Assembly (NCBI GenBank): GCA_003996215.1 | Contig: QJPP01000665.1 | Span: 62,001-126,000 of the forward strand | Length of the DNA stretch: 64,000 nucleotides | Direction: 5' to 3' | From: Jaltomata sinuosa | Taxonomy: Eukaryota; Streptophyta; Magnoliopsida; Solanales; Solanaceae | Shown here: piece after piece, positions 10,975 through 22,706 of the stretch | How the letters are laid out: each line of letters opens with the position of its first letter | How positions within the stretch are numbered: position 1 is the first letter of the stretch | Made by a program: the position numbers and the translations under genes | Notes under the pieces: model-generated | Database searches by the model: none | Told to the model about the DNA's origin: nothing | Seen by the model: the letters and a program-made list of their open reading frames with translations, nothing else

Positions 10975-11840
10975 TCTGGGAGTTGGGGACTTGATACAGT
11001 TAATTCTCCATGAGGTTTATTGTTCCAGATATTTCATCCATCTGGGTGCAGCTAAGATATATCGAGACTTGAGGCAGTTTTACTGGTGGAGTAGTGTGAA
11101 GAGGGACATACCAGAGTTTATATCTCGATGCTTGAACTGCTAGCATGTTAAGTTTGAGCACATGAGACCTAGTGGATTGATGTAGAGCTTTCCATTCCTG
11201 AGTAGAAGTGGGAAGAGATCACTATGGACTTCATAGCACCATTACCATGCACTTTTTGAGGGTTTGACTCTATTTGGGTTATTGTTGATAGGCTGACTAA
11301 GTATTCACACTTCTTGCCAGTTCATTCTTCCTATAGTGCAGAGAGGTTGGCTCAGATCTATCTCCGTGAGGTTGTCCATTTGCATGAAGTTCTATCTTTT
11401 ATTATTTACATCTCAGTTCAAGAGGACTATTTAATGAGAGATGGGTACAGAGGTTCAACTCAGCACTGCATTCCATCTTCAGACAAATGGCCAGTCCGAG
11501 AGGACTATCCAGGTCCTGGAGGACATTTTACTGGCTTGTGTTCTTTATTTTAGGGGTTCATGGGATCAGTACGTGCCTTTGGTGGAGTTTGCTTATAATA
11601 ACAGTTATCACTCAAGTATTCGTTTGGTGCTTTTTGAGGCATTGTATGGTAGGAGTTGCAGATCGCTAGTGGGTTAGTTTGATGGTTTTGATTCCCAGAT
11701 GCAGTGTACTTCGTGATTCCTTAGACAGAGTTTGGGTGATTCAGGATAGACTTCAGGCAGCCTAGAGTAGGCAAAATAGCTACGCAGACCGTAGACTTTG
11801 TGCCTTAAAATTTAGTGTTGGTGATCGGGTATTTCTTTGA
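10975..11840 (+). pseudogene. Integrase relic of element 1
   Basis: The N-terminal zinc-binding region (a DLRQFYWW word, then CLNC and a stop where Gln is expected) is at about 10995-11150. The core begins around 11265 (DSIWVIVDRLTKYSHF). The segment that should hold the second catalytic Asp (around 11390-11440) is scrambled by indels. The third catalytic residue is in NGQSERTIQ near 11484, followed by VEFAYNNSYHSSI and EALYGRSC. Confidence 0.8.
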
Positions 11841-12240
11841 GTGTCGCCCATGAAGGGCGTGATGAGATTTGGTAGGCGGGGCAAGTTCAGCCCCAGGTAT
11901 ATTGGGTCATTCGAGATCATTCAAAGGGTTGGTGATGTTGCTTATCAGCTAGTTTTGCCTCCTATGTTCTCAGCTATTCACCCAATCTTCCATATATCCA
12001 TGTTGCGGCATTATGTTCAGGATTAGTCATATATGCTACGGTGGGATCCAGTGTAGTTAGATGAGAGTTTGGCTTTTGTTTAGGATCTGGTAGCCATTCT
12101 AGCCAGAGATGTCAGGAGATTGAGGTCAAGAGAGATTCATGTGGTTAAAGTTCAGTAGAGGCACCGTTCGTTCGGGGAGGCTACTTGGGAGATTGAGAGA
12201 GAGATGCGGGCTCAATATCCGTAGTTGTTTGAGCCTTCAG
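11841..12240 (+). pseudogene. Integrase C-terminus with chromodomain-like tail, element 1
   Basis: The frame 11841-12026 reads PMKGVMRFGRRGKFSPRY and ends HPIFHISMLRHYVQD, the GPF/Y-type module of chromoviruses. Past the stop, the frame continues with a degenerate chromodomain containing the RHRSFGEATWEIE and LFEPSGTPF words. In chromoviruses this tail binds histone marks and guides insertion to heterochromatin (family knowledge); here it is interrupted by stops. Confidence 0.8.
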
Positions 12241-12293
12241 GTACTCCCTTTTCCTGACTTTCAGGGATGAAAGTCCTTTTTAGTAGTGGATAA

Positions 12294-13472
12294 TATAATG
12301 ATCCTTCCAGTCATTTTTGCGTTTTCACTTTCTTTGTACTGTTAGAGCTTATCTGTAACAGCCCCAAGTCATTTATGACTTATTGGAATCGGTGGTTAGG
12401 TTCCCGGACCATTCGTTTGGTCTTTATGACCGTTTTCTTATTTTAGAGCTTTAACTTAGGAAATCATTGACTTTAGTTAACATTCTTATAAATACAGCTC
12501 GGAATCAAATTTTGACAGTTCCATTAGCTTTGGAGCATGGATTTTGATTTAGTTGGACCATTGGTCAGTGTGTAGGAGCTTTTAGTGTGGTTCTATCTCA
12601 CTTTCTGAGATTTTAGGTCAGTTGGAATTGGAAGTTTGACTTTGGTCAATGTTCACAGAAGACGACCTAGAATGAAAACTATGTCAGCGCGATTAGCTCC
12701 AGAATTTGACTTTGGGCTAGAGGTACCTTTAGTTCGGTACACCGCCATGTTCGTTAAGCTCTCTGTATTTACTGTTATTGCAAGAACCCATGTGCGTTCT
12801 CTACTCTTACATCTGTGTTCTGTGATACATCTTATGTGGCTAGCTTAGTACACTTGTATTATTTTACGCCTTCTATCTGTTGCTAGCTTCCATGTACTTC
12901 ATTCTATTTGTTTGTGTGACCCTTTTCTTTCCTTATTTGCTATCTATTGCTTTTACATTTTATATGTACCCAGTCGGCCTATGATGTCTACTAGGTATTG
13001 ATTGCTTATGCGATTGGTAATCATACTACACTTTTGTATCTTCCTGGTGTAGATCCTAGTGTGGTCCAATTGTCATTGATGTGGGAATTTCGTGCAGCCT
13101 TTGGGACATTCGAGATATAAGGTGAGCTCCTGGCAACCGAGGCTTGGCTATATCTCTTCTTTTGGCATAGTTTACTCTTTTGTATATTCAGAGATAGTTG
13201 TATATTTTACTTTTGCTCTCTCTTGTACTCTGTACTTTTTAATAGTGGCTCTTGTACTTATGATATCAGGTCGTGGGATGGTATAGTTTTCTGTATATAT
13301 TTAGGTTGCTTTCCTTTTGTCTTTTCTTCTTTACCTTCTTCTGCTTAATATCCTTATTGTGCGTGCTTTACTTAGGTTGTGGCCTATTACTAATCATTCA
13401 GGGCCATAATAATTGGTTCACCTACAGGAGAGTTGTAGGTGCCATCATGACATGAGAAATTGGGTCGTGACA
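12294..13472 (+). repeat. 3' LTR of element 1, internally deleted (1.18 kb)
   Basis: It aligns to the 5' LTR from its start to about 4182, then jumps to the equivalent of about 6399 (junction near 12739, at the words CCTTTAGTTCGG then TACACCGCC) and continues to the shared GTCGTGACA end. About 2.2 kb is missing. Only a short GG-type microhomology is seen at the join, pointing to illegitimate recombination after or during insertion. Confidence 0.88.
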
Positions 13473-13477
13473 GAATA

Positions 13478-14653
13478 TAAATATTAGTTGACGAAAATAA
13501 CCTTAAAATGTGGAACGACTTTTATACCTTAAATATTTGTATAATTTAAGAATATAATTATAAGTAACCCTTAGAAACCTCTACCTAAATAAACATGAAA
13601 ACCTTAATCCACGTGTTGTTTTGGTATCAGGAATAGTAAGTGTTTTCTACATAAACTTTAGTTTCTATCTAAATAAACATGGATTAGTTTTGATAAGCTT
13701 AATTAGAAATAGTAAATTTAAGTAACTTTCTTAATTCTAAGAATACTAGTATGTACTACTTTATGCCATTTACCATTAATTAAATACCAACTTTTAAAAT
13801 TTTCATCTTTTTCATGTTGATGGTTAGATAAAATTTGTGTTCGGGTCTGAGATGGCAATTACTATGATAACTTTTGTGTTCTAGACTATTATATGGTGTG
13901 ATTTAAAATTTTATTATGTTTAAATCATGATATGTATGTCTATGTTTGTACTTTCTTTTTTATTTAATAAAAGTTGGAGAAATTGTTGCAAGGATGGTTA
14001 TGCGGATAATATTTTCTTCCAAATATAAAAAGGACGGTCTCAAACAGAAGTTTTATTCAGCTAGGAACTTTTTTCTTCAAGAGAAGGAAACTATTTTAGG
14101 CCTTGTGCATGGAAATTTCTAGAGAAATTCGCAGCCTCTATCCTTTGGGTGCTCATTGAGTAATTCATTCCTGAGTTATTCACACCAAACAAGCCCAGTA
14201 CAACGAACTCAACTGAGAAGGGGACTCAAAAGCTTTGTATTTTGAGTTATTCAGACAGTGTTGCGTAGCAAATTTTCAATATTCACAAGAACAACAAATT
14301 TCAATAGACGTACAAACGTGTAGACTTGAGATAATGTATTCACCAAAATTGCAACAAGCACCAAAAAAAGATTTAAAAAATAGTAAAAGTTGTACCTAGA
14401 AAACTACACCTGACTCCAAAAAATAATTTAAAGAAGTATTATTGGTATGAACTTATAATATTTTTGTATCTCATTAAAAATATATTTAATTACAGACAAG
14501 CTAACATCATATTTTTTTCTAATAATTGACAATCTCAAGATTGACAAGGAATAACGTGCAATACACATTCGTAGAAACTAGTATATATAAATATATGCAT
14601 TATAAAAATAAATTATTAAAATATAAGAAATAGACAGTCAGTTATGCATGACT
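13478..14653. other. AT-rich spacer between two retroelements, no gene
   Basis: No coding frame and no recognised repeat boundaries. A word of about 20 bp (CTAAATAAACATG with flanking CTA) occurs at about 13590 and 13670. Nothing else is seen. Confidence 0.5.
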
Positions 14654-14658
14654 AAATG

Positions 14659-16898
14659 TGTCACGCACAGATCGCCGTGAGTGGCACCTATCTAACCCCC
14701 GGGTGAGCAAACCATCTTTGTCACAACCCAGACCGCCGTGAGTGGTACCCACCCAACCCTCGGGTGAGCGAACCATCAACAACCCCGAACTTAACCATTC
14801 TAACAGCTCAAAACCAGTGTGCAAGAAAATAAACTAGTAATTCAATAACAATCTCAATACTATTATAAATAACCTGCGGAAAATCCCTCTCTAGAACCTG
14901 AAAGTCATCGTACCAAAACACTACCAAAAATTTAAAATGCGGGGATGCAACCCCAAAATATACAAGAGTCTAATCCCAAAACAAGTGGGCTATAACTGAA
15001 TGAAAGAGACCAAGGTAGCTCAATCGAAGCAGCTCACCCTTGATGTCTGAAAGCGCTGAGACTACAAGTGAGGTCGCATGTCAGCCGCCGGAAGATTGCC
15101 TATACTCACAAAAAGAAAAGCAAGTGCAGAATCAGTACACAACCACAGTGTACTAGTAGGATCACTGGCCAGCTCCAATAAACATAATATGAACAGTAAA
15201 CCATAACATAGTAAGGTACAGGGAACATGTAGTAAGTCAACAATTAGCCAGATATTAAATCCCTCTCTTAGCTTATTAATACATGAACCAAATAAAAACC
15301 ATTGATCACACCCAAAACACCAATATATACCCTTTTTCATATAACCCGAACCCACCAAGAATTCCTTTAACATCACCTAAGAGTTAGACATGCAATCCTG
15401 GTCTACTCTAAGACCAACCTCACATTTAACATAAAATCACCCGGCCTCTCATGGGCCTTATGCAAATATCACAGTTCAAGCATGCAACCCGGTCTACTCA
15501 TGGAATCATCAAAGAATAAGACAATGCAATTAAAACAACCTGTACCAGGCGTGGTACCCGAGCCAATCATTAGTATACCCGTACCAGGTGTGGTACCCGA
15601 GCCAACCGTTAATAATTATCGTACCAGGCGTGGTACCTGAGTCAACTGAATGTCATAACAAGTCCAATCAATCACAACCAATGAACAAACATACTTGTAA
15701 AACCAACAAGCAAACAAAAGAAGTTCATTTCACAAGACTGATTACCGGACAACTAGAAATTCACAATTCATTCCCTAAACATGCAACATATACACTACTA
15801 CGAGATAGTACGTGAACACATAATGCATATTAGAAACCAATAACCATCACCTACCTCGAAATTTTTCAAGATCTACTCTACCGGAGCTTTCCCATTTTCC
15901 AAAGTTCTTGCCGGTTCTTGGTCTAAAACAATACACAATAACAAAAAATCAATCCTTATGGCCTACTAATTACCCGAATTATGCAAAAATCTCAAACCCC
16001 AGGCCAACCATGATCATTCCACCCTTTTTCTGAGATTTCCCACCATTAATTCACCTATTCCTACCATTTTTCATAGATACAATTAGAGAATTAAGGTCAC
16101 ATGATCATAATCTAGTAGAATTAACAACACCCAAGAACTTTTACACCTTAGAATCCCTCTTTTTCTCTGAATTCCACCATCCTAGGTCATTCCAAACCTT
16201 TCCCCAAGTTTACCCCTAGCAATTCTATAGCGTAGGAAAGATAGTACAGAGTTTGTGGAGTAAAATTCTTACCTTTAGGACGAAACATGAGGGAAAACTG
16301 ATGAAAATCGCCCAAAATCGCTTTGCCCCTCTCCAAAAATGTCTTGAAGAAAAACTGACTGTTTTGGGGAAGTTTCTGCATAAATCCCATCATGCTCTGC
16401 TATAGCGGTTCCCGCTCCGCTATAGTGGTTCCACCATAGCAGAATCATCCATTATAGTGGTGTTGACCGATGTTGACTTTCGCTATAGCGGTAACTTCTT
16501 CGCTATAGTGGAGGTTGCTATCGCAGTGTATCAATCGCTACAGCAGTTGACACGGGATAGAAAGTCAAAAATTCTCTCAAAAGGGTCCATTTTACAACAC
16601 ACTTAAATTCCTGGCATTTTGAAATAACCCTTTCGCGTCAACCTCGATACCGGGAGTTTTACTTACTCGAATTTGATTCTGAAAAGTCCCCCTGGCTCCT
16701 TTATATCTTAGATAATGGAAAACTAGCTCAAAACCAGACATGTTACCCATTCTTTACCCGGATTGCCCTAGACCATACCCACTCCAAAACTGATCGAGAC
16801 TAGCCTAGCCTAAAATTTTCAATTCCCAAACCCAGAAGTTTTCTGACTTGAAACTTGGCACAAAAAGTCTACCTGTAATGACGAATGCGGTCATTATA
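14659..16898 (-). repeat. 3' LTR of element 2
   Basis: 2.24 kb, matching 25123-27321 throughout. Distinct inner parts are a doubled 60-bp terminal unit at 14659-14778, three 39-bp minisatellite units from 15542, and a cluster of CGCTATAGCG-type palindromes at 16390-16555. On the - strand its 5' end reads TATAATGACC where the partner LTR has TGTAATGACC. Confidence 0.9.
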
Positions 16899-16910
16899 AT
16901 AGATACCAAT

Positions 16911-17414
16911 TTACCCATCATTCATCCTTGAACGATCCAACCTGAAATTACATAAATAAGGAAAGGGAAGTGTAGTACCTGAATCCTCAAACAAGTGAGG
17001 GTACTTATCTCGCATGTCCTTCTCGGTTTCCCAAGTGGCTTCCTCAACTGGATGATGCTTCCATTGAACCTTTACTATACTGATAAACTTTGTCCTCAAT
17101 TTCTGGATATCTCGATCAAGAATCACAATCGGTTCCTCTTCGTAGCGAAGATCCTTATCTAGTAACACCTTATCCCACTTGATGATATAGTCCCCATCCC
17201 CATGGTATCTCTTTAGCATGGATACATGGAATACCAAATTGACACCCGACAAATTAGGTGGCAGTGCTAACCTATAATCCATTGGCCCTATAATCTCAAG
17301 AACATTGAACGGCACGATGATCGGAGGGTTGAGCTTGCCCTTCTTATCAAAACGCGTAACTCCCTTTATTGGGGACACTTTCAATAGCACTTGTTCACCA
17401 ATCTGAAAATCCAT
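16911..17414 (-). pseudogene. Integrase C-terminus and chromodomain, element 2
   Basis: An open stretch of 167 codons. It begins with FQIGEQVLLKVSPIKGVTRF (a GPF/Y-type module) and VNLVFHVSMLKRYHGD, then the chromodomain: EEEPIVILDRDIQKLRTK, VKVQWKHHPVEEATWE and MRDKYPHLFED. This is the best preserved part of either retroelement and the clearest evidence for a Tekay/Del-type chromovirus. It is an isolated remnant, separated from the integrase core (17454-17900) by a TAG near 17455 and flanking sequence, and should not be taken as a host chromatin gene. Confidence 0.85.
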
Positions 17415-17453
17415 GTCCCTTACCTTGTGATCCTCATATTCTTTTTGCCTGCT

Positions 17454-18071
17454 TTAGGCCACCAGCAACTTAGTCTGAATGCCTCTTACTTTTTTTTGTG
17501 CTTCCCTTACCAAGTCCACGCCTAAAAGCTTTACATCGCCTTCCTCAAACCACCCTATAGGTGACCTACAACTCCTCCCATACAGTGCCTCAAATGGTTC
17601 CATGTCGATACTGGAGTGGTAGCTATTATTGTATAAGAACTCACACAATGGTAGGAATTGGTCCCAATGACCCCCGAAGTCAATCAGACATGCTCTCAGC
17701 ATGTCCTTCAATACCTGGATCGTCCTCTCTGACTGACCATCAGTCTGAGGATGGAAGGATGTACTGAAGGTGAGTTGAGTGCCCAACTCTTCATGTAACT
17801 TACCCCAAATTTTAGAGGTTAACTGCGTACCCCTGTCTGAAATGATGGATAATGGTACCCCGTGCAATCTCATGATCTTTTTCACATATATCTTAGCCAA
17901 TTACTGCAAATTATAGTCCACCCTGACCATAATGAAATGAGCTTACTTGATCAGCCTGTCCATAATGACCCAAATAGAGTATACTTCCCCAAAGTCTTGG
18001 GAAGACCTATCACGAAGTCCATGGCTATCCTTTCCCACTTCCACTCTGGAATGGGCATCTTCTAAAGTAGT
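17454..18071 (-). pseudogene. Integrase core relic of element 2 (3' part)
   Basis: The frame 17454-17900 reads LHGVPLSIISDRGTQLTS (second catalytic Asp), then HPQTDGQSERTIQVLKDML (catalytic Glu), LYNNSYHSSI and EALYGRSCRSPIGW. Upstream on the - strand, at 17905-18071, the first-Asp region MDFVIGLP is recognisable but frameshifted. The coding text breaks exactly at the solo LTR junction at 18071/18072. Confidence 0.86.
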
Positions 18072-18975
18072 TGTCATGCCCCGAGGCTACCCCCTAGACG
18101 TAACACGGGATCTGGAACACAAGTGCTCTGGATTAACCCTTGGTCATAGCATACTCAGAAATTAATACAAAAACATAGCGGAAGCATACTAGTTAAAGAT
18201 AGGCAACCATAACTTAAATAAGAACAAGTCTAAGAAGTATCAAATCCATACAACAAAATACAAGTCTAGCTATGTCTGAAGCCTCTAAACTATTATAAGA
18301 GCTGATGGGACAAGACCCCAACTAGATCGAGAAATCCGAAGAAAACAACATAAGAGAAATAGGTATAATACTGGACCTCAGATAATGAGGTCTCACCACT
18401 GGAAACTGGGACTCCGGCAATATCTAGCCACGAGTGTGAGGGAATGAGACTGAATCTGCATCATCGAAGGATGCAATGCAAGATATACGTCAGTACTATA
18501 GGATGCACCGAATATGTGAGATATGCATGAATACGATGACAACATACTTAAAATGTAAATAGAAACTTGGTTCATGCATAAAGGAGCTTTCAAAAGTAAA
18601 TATCATAGTTTGAATAGTAAACGTGATACATGAGTCAAGACTTCAAATATATGTCATAAGCTTAAACAAGTCAAAACATTCATACGGGAGTTTCTTATAA
18701 CCGAAAATAAATCATGCGAGCTACATGGAATCTAACTATATAACCCTAGTTAGCAAAGCTGACTTGAACCCTTCCAAGGAACGAGTCACCATACCCAACT
18801 ATATAACCCTAGTTGGAAACGCTGCCCTAATGCCCGCTAAAGCACAGGACACCATAATCAAGATGTAGAACCACTCTCATAAGCCCATAGGGCAATTCAA
18901 AACCTACGCTGGTAACGTAGTTTTTAGACTTGGGTAATCAAACCCTTATCGCTCGGTGCTAAATACTACTCCCAA

Positions 18976-18976
<1 letters not shown>

Positions 18977-19010
<34 letters not shown>
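18977..19010. repeat. AT microsatellite in solo LTR A
   Basis: Interrupted run of alternating A and T (TATATATACATATATATATA type). No other function is seen. Confidence 0.85.
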
Positions 19011-19819
19011 GCTCATAATTTCATAGTGGCATAATCTAATGCCAAATCTTGTTGAAAAGTATGAAGACACATCGGGTATCATGCAATTCTCATATCATAA
19101 GTTCCTGAGGTTTAGCATAGCAAAAATTACAAATCATACTTTTCTTTCTAAACTCATACTTGAAGAATTAGACATGCAATTTCTTACATACATAAAGACA
19201 TGTTATCAAAACATGTAAATCTTCACTTGAAAATATGCAATTCAATGAAATCATGCGAGAAATCAACTTTAAGACATGGGCTTTTAAAACCAATTAAGAA
19301 ATCCTAACCAAATCATAAATAAACAATAAGAACCCATGAATTGATGCATAGGAACTGATTTCATAGATTTTCCCCAATTTAGATCAAAACTCTAATTTCA
19401 CAAGTTCATAATTATTTCTTTTTAATGACCCTTGGGTGCGTCAGGGGCTGAGCAACACTCTCAGGCCTTAACATAAATAAAAACAAAGCAGAAAATATAA
19501 AGAGGGGGACATAAACCTTACCTCCGATCCTATTGTGGTTCATAAGTCGGCTAGCCTACTAAGGCCGACCAACTCATCCCCGATACTAGAAAGGAAACCT
19601 AGAAACTATGCACCTACGAGAGGACTCCTGTCAATACAAAGTATCTAGGAAAGCAATAAATAAAGGAGACTTTCCCCTTACAAAGTAAGAAGAAAATCAA
19701 AATAAACTAAGACTTTCTTTAAAAAAGCTATAACTAAAAAAGAAATAGCCTAGCCAAAGAAAATTTAGTAACACCAAAAGAATACAAGTGATCACCTGTA
19801 CGAATAGTAAATAATAAAG

Positions 19820-20250
19820 AAGCTCAAGGTGGTTGCCTTATCCTTTTCAACTTTCTCCTTCTAAAGTTTGGTATTTCGAGCTTGTCAAGTTTGAAGTAGC
19901 CCCTTGCTTCCACCGATAAGTGATCATGAGTGTAGAAATGTAGCGGAGTGTCCAACTGATGACTATGTTCGAAATCAGCCACATAATTTGCTTCCCTGTA
20001 GGTATGATTGAATTGAAAAATCTCAAGCATGTTGGTTAAGTTTAGAAGAGTTGCCAGATACTCTTGGATATTACATGGAGGTTTACTAGTATGATTGAGA
20101 CATTTACTGAGCAACTCCGAGTCAACCTCAAGGTTTACATTGATATAACCATGTTGAATGCACCAAGTGAGACCGTAGATAACGGCTTAGATCTCCGCTT
20201 GGTTGTTGGTACCAATTCCCAGTGGTGTAGCTCACAAGTTCATAATTCAA
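19820..20250 (-). pseudogene. RNase H (RVT_3-like) relic inside solo LTR A
   Basis: On the - strand the text reads GIGTNNQAEI, then a stop (TAG at about 20190), then AVIYGLTWCIQHGYINVNLE and VDSELLSKCLNH, later FQFNHTYREANYVADF. The TNNQAE, VDSE and REAN-x2-AD words are the conserved active-site neighbourhoods of plant LINE-type RNase H domains (family knowledge). One stop and a frame change show it is dead. It is not a Ty3 RNase H, so it was probably captured by, or inserted into, an ancestor of this LTR. Confidence 0.7.
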
Positions 20251-20938
20251 AATAAAAATTGGCAGTTTTGGGCATAAGGGTGAGAGGAACCCATTGTTGA
20301 ATACCCACATACCTTGATTGAAGCTAACTCACTTGGAATTGAAAAGAAAAGGATACTTGAACTTGGAGCTTGAGACTTGGAACTTGAAGGAGTTCTTTTC
20401 CCAATTGGTAGATGAATGAGGTAATGAGAAGGGACTTAGGCTAATGAGGGTGAAAATCCTTCTAGAAATAGTCAAAACAACCTCATTTAGGAGTTAAAAG
20501 GGTGGGTAATGACTAAAATACCTCTAGGACATAATTAGGAAAAAGCTGGAAAAAGTTGACTTTTAGGGACCACGAACGGATTCCATGAGTCATAGATTAA
20601 ACCACGGCTCATGGTTTCCATATGTCATTCCTGGCCAAATGAACAGGCTATAGAAGGCAGTCTACGGGTCAACAGGATGGACCGTAGAAGAACAGATTAT
20701 GGCCCATCAAACCAATTCGTCATTCCTGAAGGACTTGCAGGTCTCTGATCAGGTTCCATGAGTTAATAGGACGGTCCGTAGTTTAAATAACGGGCCATAG
20801 ACTTGACTCGTGGTTCCTGGGATTTATTCAGTCCTCAGGTCTGATACCACGAGTTGACAGGACAGGCCATAGACTGAACTACGGTCCGTAGAACTAACTC
20901 GTAGTTCTCAGACCAGAGTCTGAGCCTGGTAGACTTAA

Positions 20939-21002
20939 ACCACGGTTCTATTCCACGACCCGTGGTTCAAACCAAGGTTCTATTCCACGACCCGTGGTTC
21001 AA
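20939..21002. repeat. 32-bp direct repeat, two units
   Basis: Two nearly identical 32-bp units beginning AAACCACGG / AAACCAAGG and ending CACGACCCGTGGTTC. Each carries the palindromic core CACG-x3-CGTG. They sit at the end of the palindrome cluster of solo LTR A. Confidence 0.8.
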
Positions 21003-21097
21003 ACCACGGTCCATGATTTGGACCCGTGAAGCCTGGAAAGCTAAAAAAAATCTGAGATTCTGAGTTTAAAAGCTGAATAAGTTTTTGGAGTGTTACA

Positions 21098-21620
21098 ATA
21101 GTCCTGCAGGTATTTGGTGCTTATACTTTACCTGCTGGCAATTTTGACATTTGGACACAAAATCAGCTATGTCTCTTTTCATCCCGGGCCACCAGTAAAG
21201 CTGCCTCAAATCCATGTACATCTTGGTTACACCCGGATGAATTAAATATCGCGAGTCATAAGCCTTTACCAACACTTCCTGAATGATGTCATCAACTCGA
21301 AGAACACAAATCCTTCCTCTAAAATTCAACATCCCTCCAGCGTCAAACATGGCATCCCTAGACTTTCCGAATATTACCTTGCTTTAAAGCTTGCTCAACT
21401 GCGAATCCTGAAGCTGTTTGGCCTTTATCTCCTCTAGGAACGTGGATTTGACCTCAATACTGGCTAACACTCCACCCTATTCTGAAATACCCAAGTGCAT
21501 GAACTTAGATTCCAATGCCTGAATCTCCCTTGCCAATGGTCGTTTGGACACCCCCAAACAAGCCAAACTGCCCATGCTAACTGTCTTTCGGCTCAATACG
21601 TCTACCACCATATTAGCCTT
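21098..21620 (-). pseudogene. Integrase N-terminal zinc domain, element 2 (5' part)
   Basis: The frame 21093-21350 reads VKAYDSRYLIHPGVTKMY, LRQLYWWPGMKRDIADFV and KCQNCQQVKYKHQ: the H-H-C-C zinc region that precedes the integrase core. It is cut off at 21098 by solo LTR A; the rest of the integrase resumes at 18071. The preceding linker on the - strand (21360-21620) is full of stops. Confidence 0.85.
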
Positions 21621-22700
21621 ATCGGATAGTACTGAATGGTCATATCATAGTCCTTTAACAACTCCATCCACCTTTTTTGCCTCAGATTCAAGTCCTTCTA
21701 AGTAAAAACATGCTGCAAACTGCGATGATCGGTGAACACCTCACACTTGACACCATAGAGATAGTGTCTCCAAATCTTTGAGTGCAAACACCACCACTTC
21801 CAATACTAAGTCGTGGGTTAGGTAATTCTTCTCATGAACTTTCAACTGCCTGGACGAATAGGCTATCACATTCCTGTCATGCATCAACACAGCACCCAAA
21901 CCCAAATGTGAATCATCACAATAAACAATAAAGTCATTACCTTCAACAGGAAAAGACAAAATAGGAGTCGTGGTCAGACGTGTCTTGAGCTTTTGGAAGC
22001 TCTCCTCACACTTGTTGGACCACACAAATGATACCTCTTTCTAAGGCAGTCTTGTCAAGTGAGTAGTAATAAATGCAAAGTCATTGAAAAACCTACAATA
22101 GTAGCTTACGAGCCCAAAAAACTTCTCACCTCAGTCACAGAACTAGGCCGGACCCAACTCTTAACTACCTCAATCTTCTAGGGATCCACCATCATCCCCT
22201 TTTCTGACACTACATTCCCCAAGAATGCGATTGAAGTCAACCAAAATTCATTCTTGGAGAACTTCGCATAAAGCTTTTGGTGTCTTAATATTTCCAACAC
22301 AATACGGAGATATTCAGCATTTTGCTCCCTACTCTTAGAGTAGATCAAAAAATTGTCAATAAAAATGATAACGAACGAGTCCAAATAAGACTTAAATACC
22401 CCATTCATCAAACTCATAAATGTTGTCGGTGCATTAGTCAACCCAAATGACATTACTAAGAACTCGTAATGCCCATACCGAGTTCAAAAGGTAGTCTTAG
22501 GAATGTCCTCAGGCCTAATCTTCAACTGATGATACCTTGACTCAAATTGATTTTTGACACACACATGCACCCTGTAACAGGTCAAACAGATCATCTATAC
22601 GGGGTAAAGGGTACTTATTCTGAATGGTCACCTTATTAAACTGCATGTAATCTATGCACATCAGCATACTACCATTTTTTTTCTTCACAAACAAGACCGG
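21621..22700 (-). pseudogene. Reverse transcriptase and RNase H relic of element 2
   Basis: RT palm is at 22178-22453: MSFGLTNAPTTFMSLMN, then VIIFIDNFLIYS, where the catalytic pair D-D reads D-N, and FSKNEFWLTSIAFLG. RNase H is at 21741-22025: FIVYCDDSHLGLGAVLM, VIAYSSRQLKVHEKNY. Frames are broken between and around these blocks. Confidence 0.87.
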
Positions 22701-22706
22701 AGCACC

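Larger units (their letters stand above)
3735..13472 (+). mobile_element. Ty3 chromovirus (Tekay/Del-like), full length but decayed: element 1
   Basis: LTRs lie at 3735-7134 and 12294-13472, flanked by the identical 5-bp target duplication GAATA (3730-3734 and 13473-13477). The LTRs open TGTAATGACC (5') and TATAATGATCC (3') and close GTCGTGACA. An initiator-Met primer site follows the 5' LTR by 3 bp. Between the LTRs the order is gag, aspartic protease, RT, RNase H, integrase and a C-terminal chromodomain-like tail, the order typical of Ty3/Metaviridae chromoviruses. Every domain is broken by stops or frameshifts, so the element is non-autonomous. Solo LTR 31426-34919 belongs to the same LTR family. 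Confidence 0.93.
18072..21097 (-). mobile_element. Solo LTR A nested in element 2 integrase
   Basis: On the - strand it begins TGTAACACTCC (21097) and ends GGGGCATGACA (18072). The flanking 5-mers are GTAGT (18067-18071) and ATAGT (21098-21102), a target duplication with one mismatch. No PBS or second LTR is present, so an unequal LTR recombination remnant is inferred. Contents: an AT microsatellite (18977-19010), an RNase H-like relic (19820-20250) and a palindrome cluster at 20560-21010 that includes two 32-bp direct repeats from 20939. The family differs from the other LTRs in this window. Confidence 0.85.

Noticed and set aside
16911..17414. Stand-alone chromodomain gene
   Set aside because: It lies in the expected place at the integrase C-terminus of element 2 and is preceded by integrase text; no independent promoter or intron is seen.
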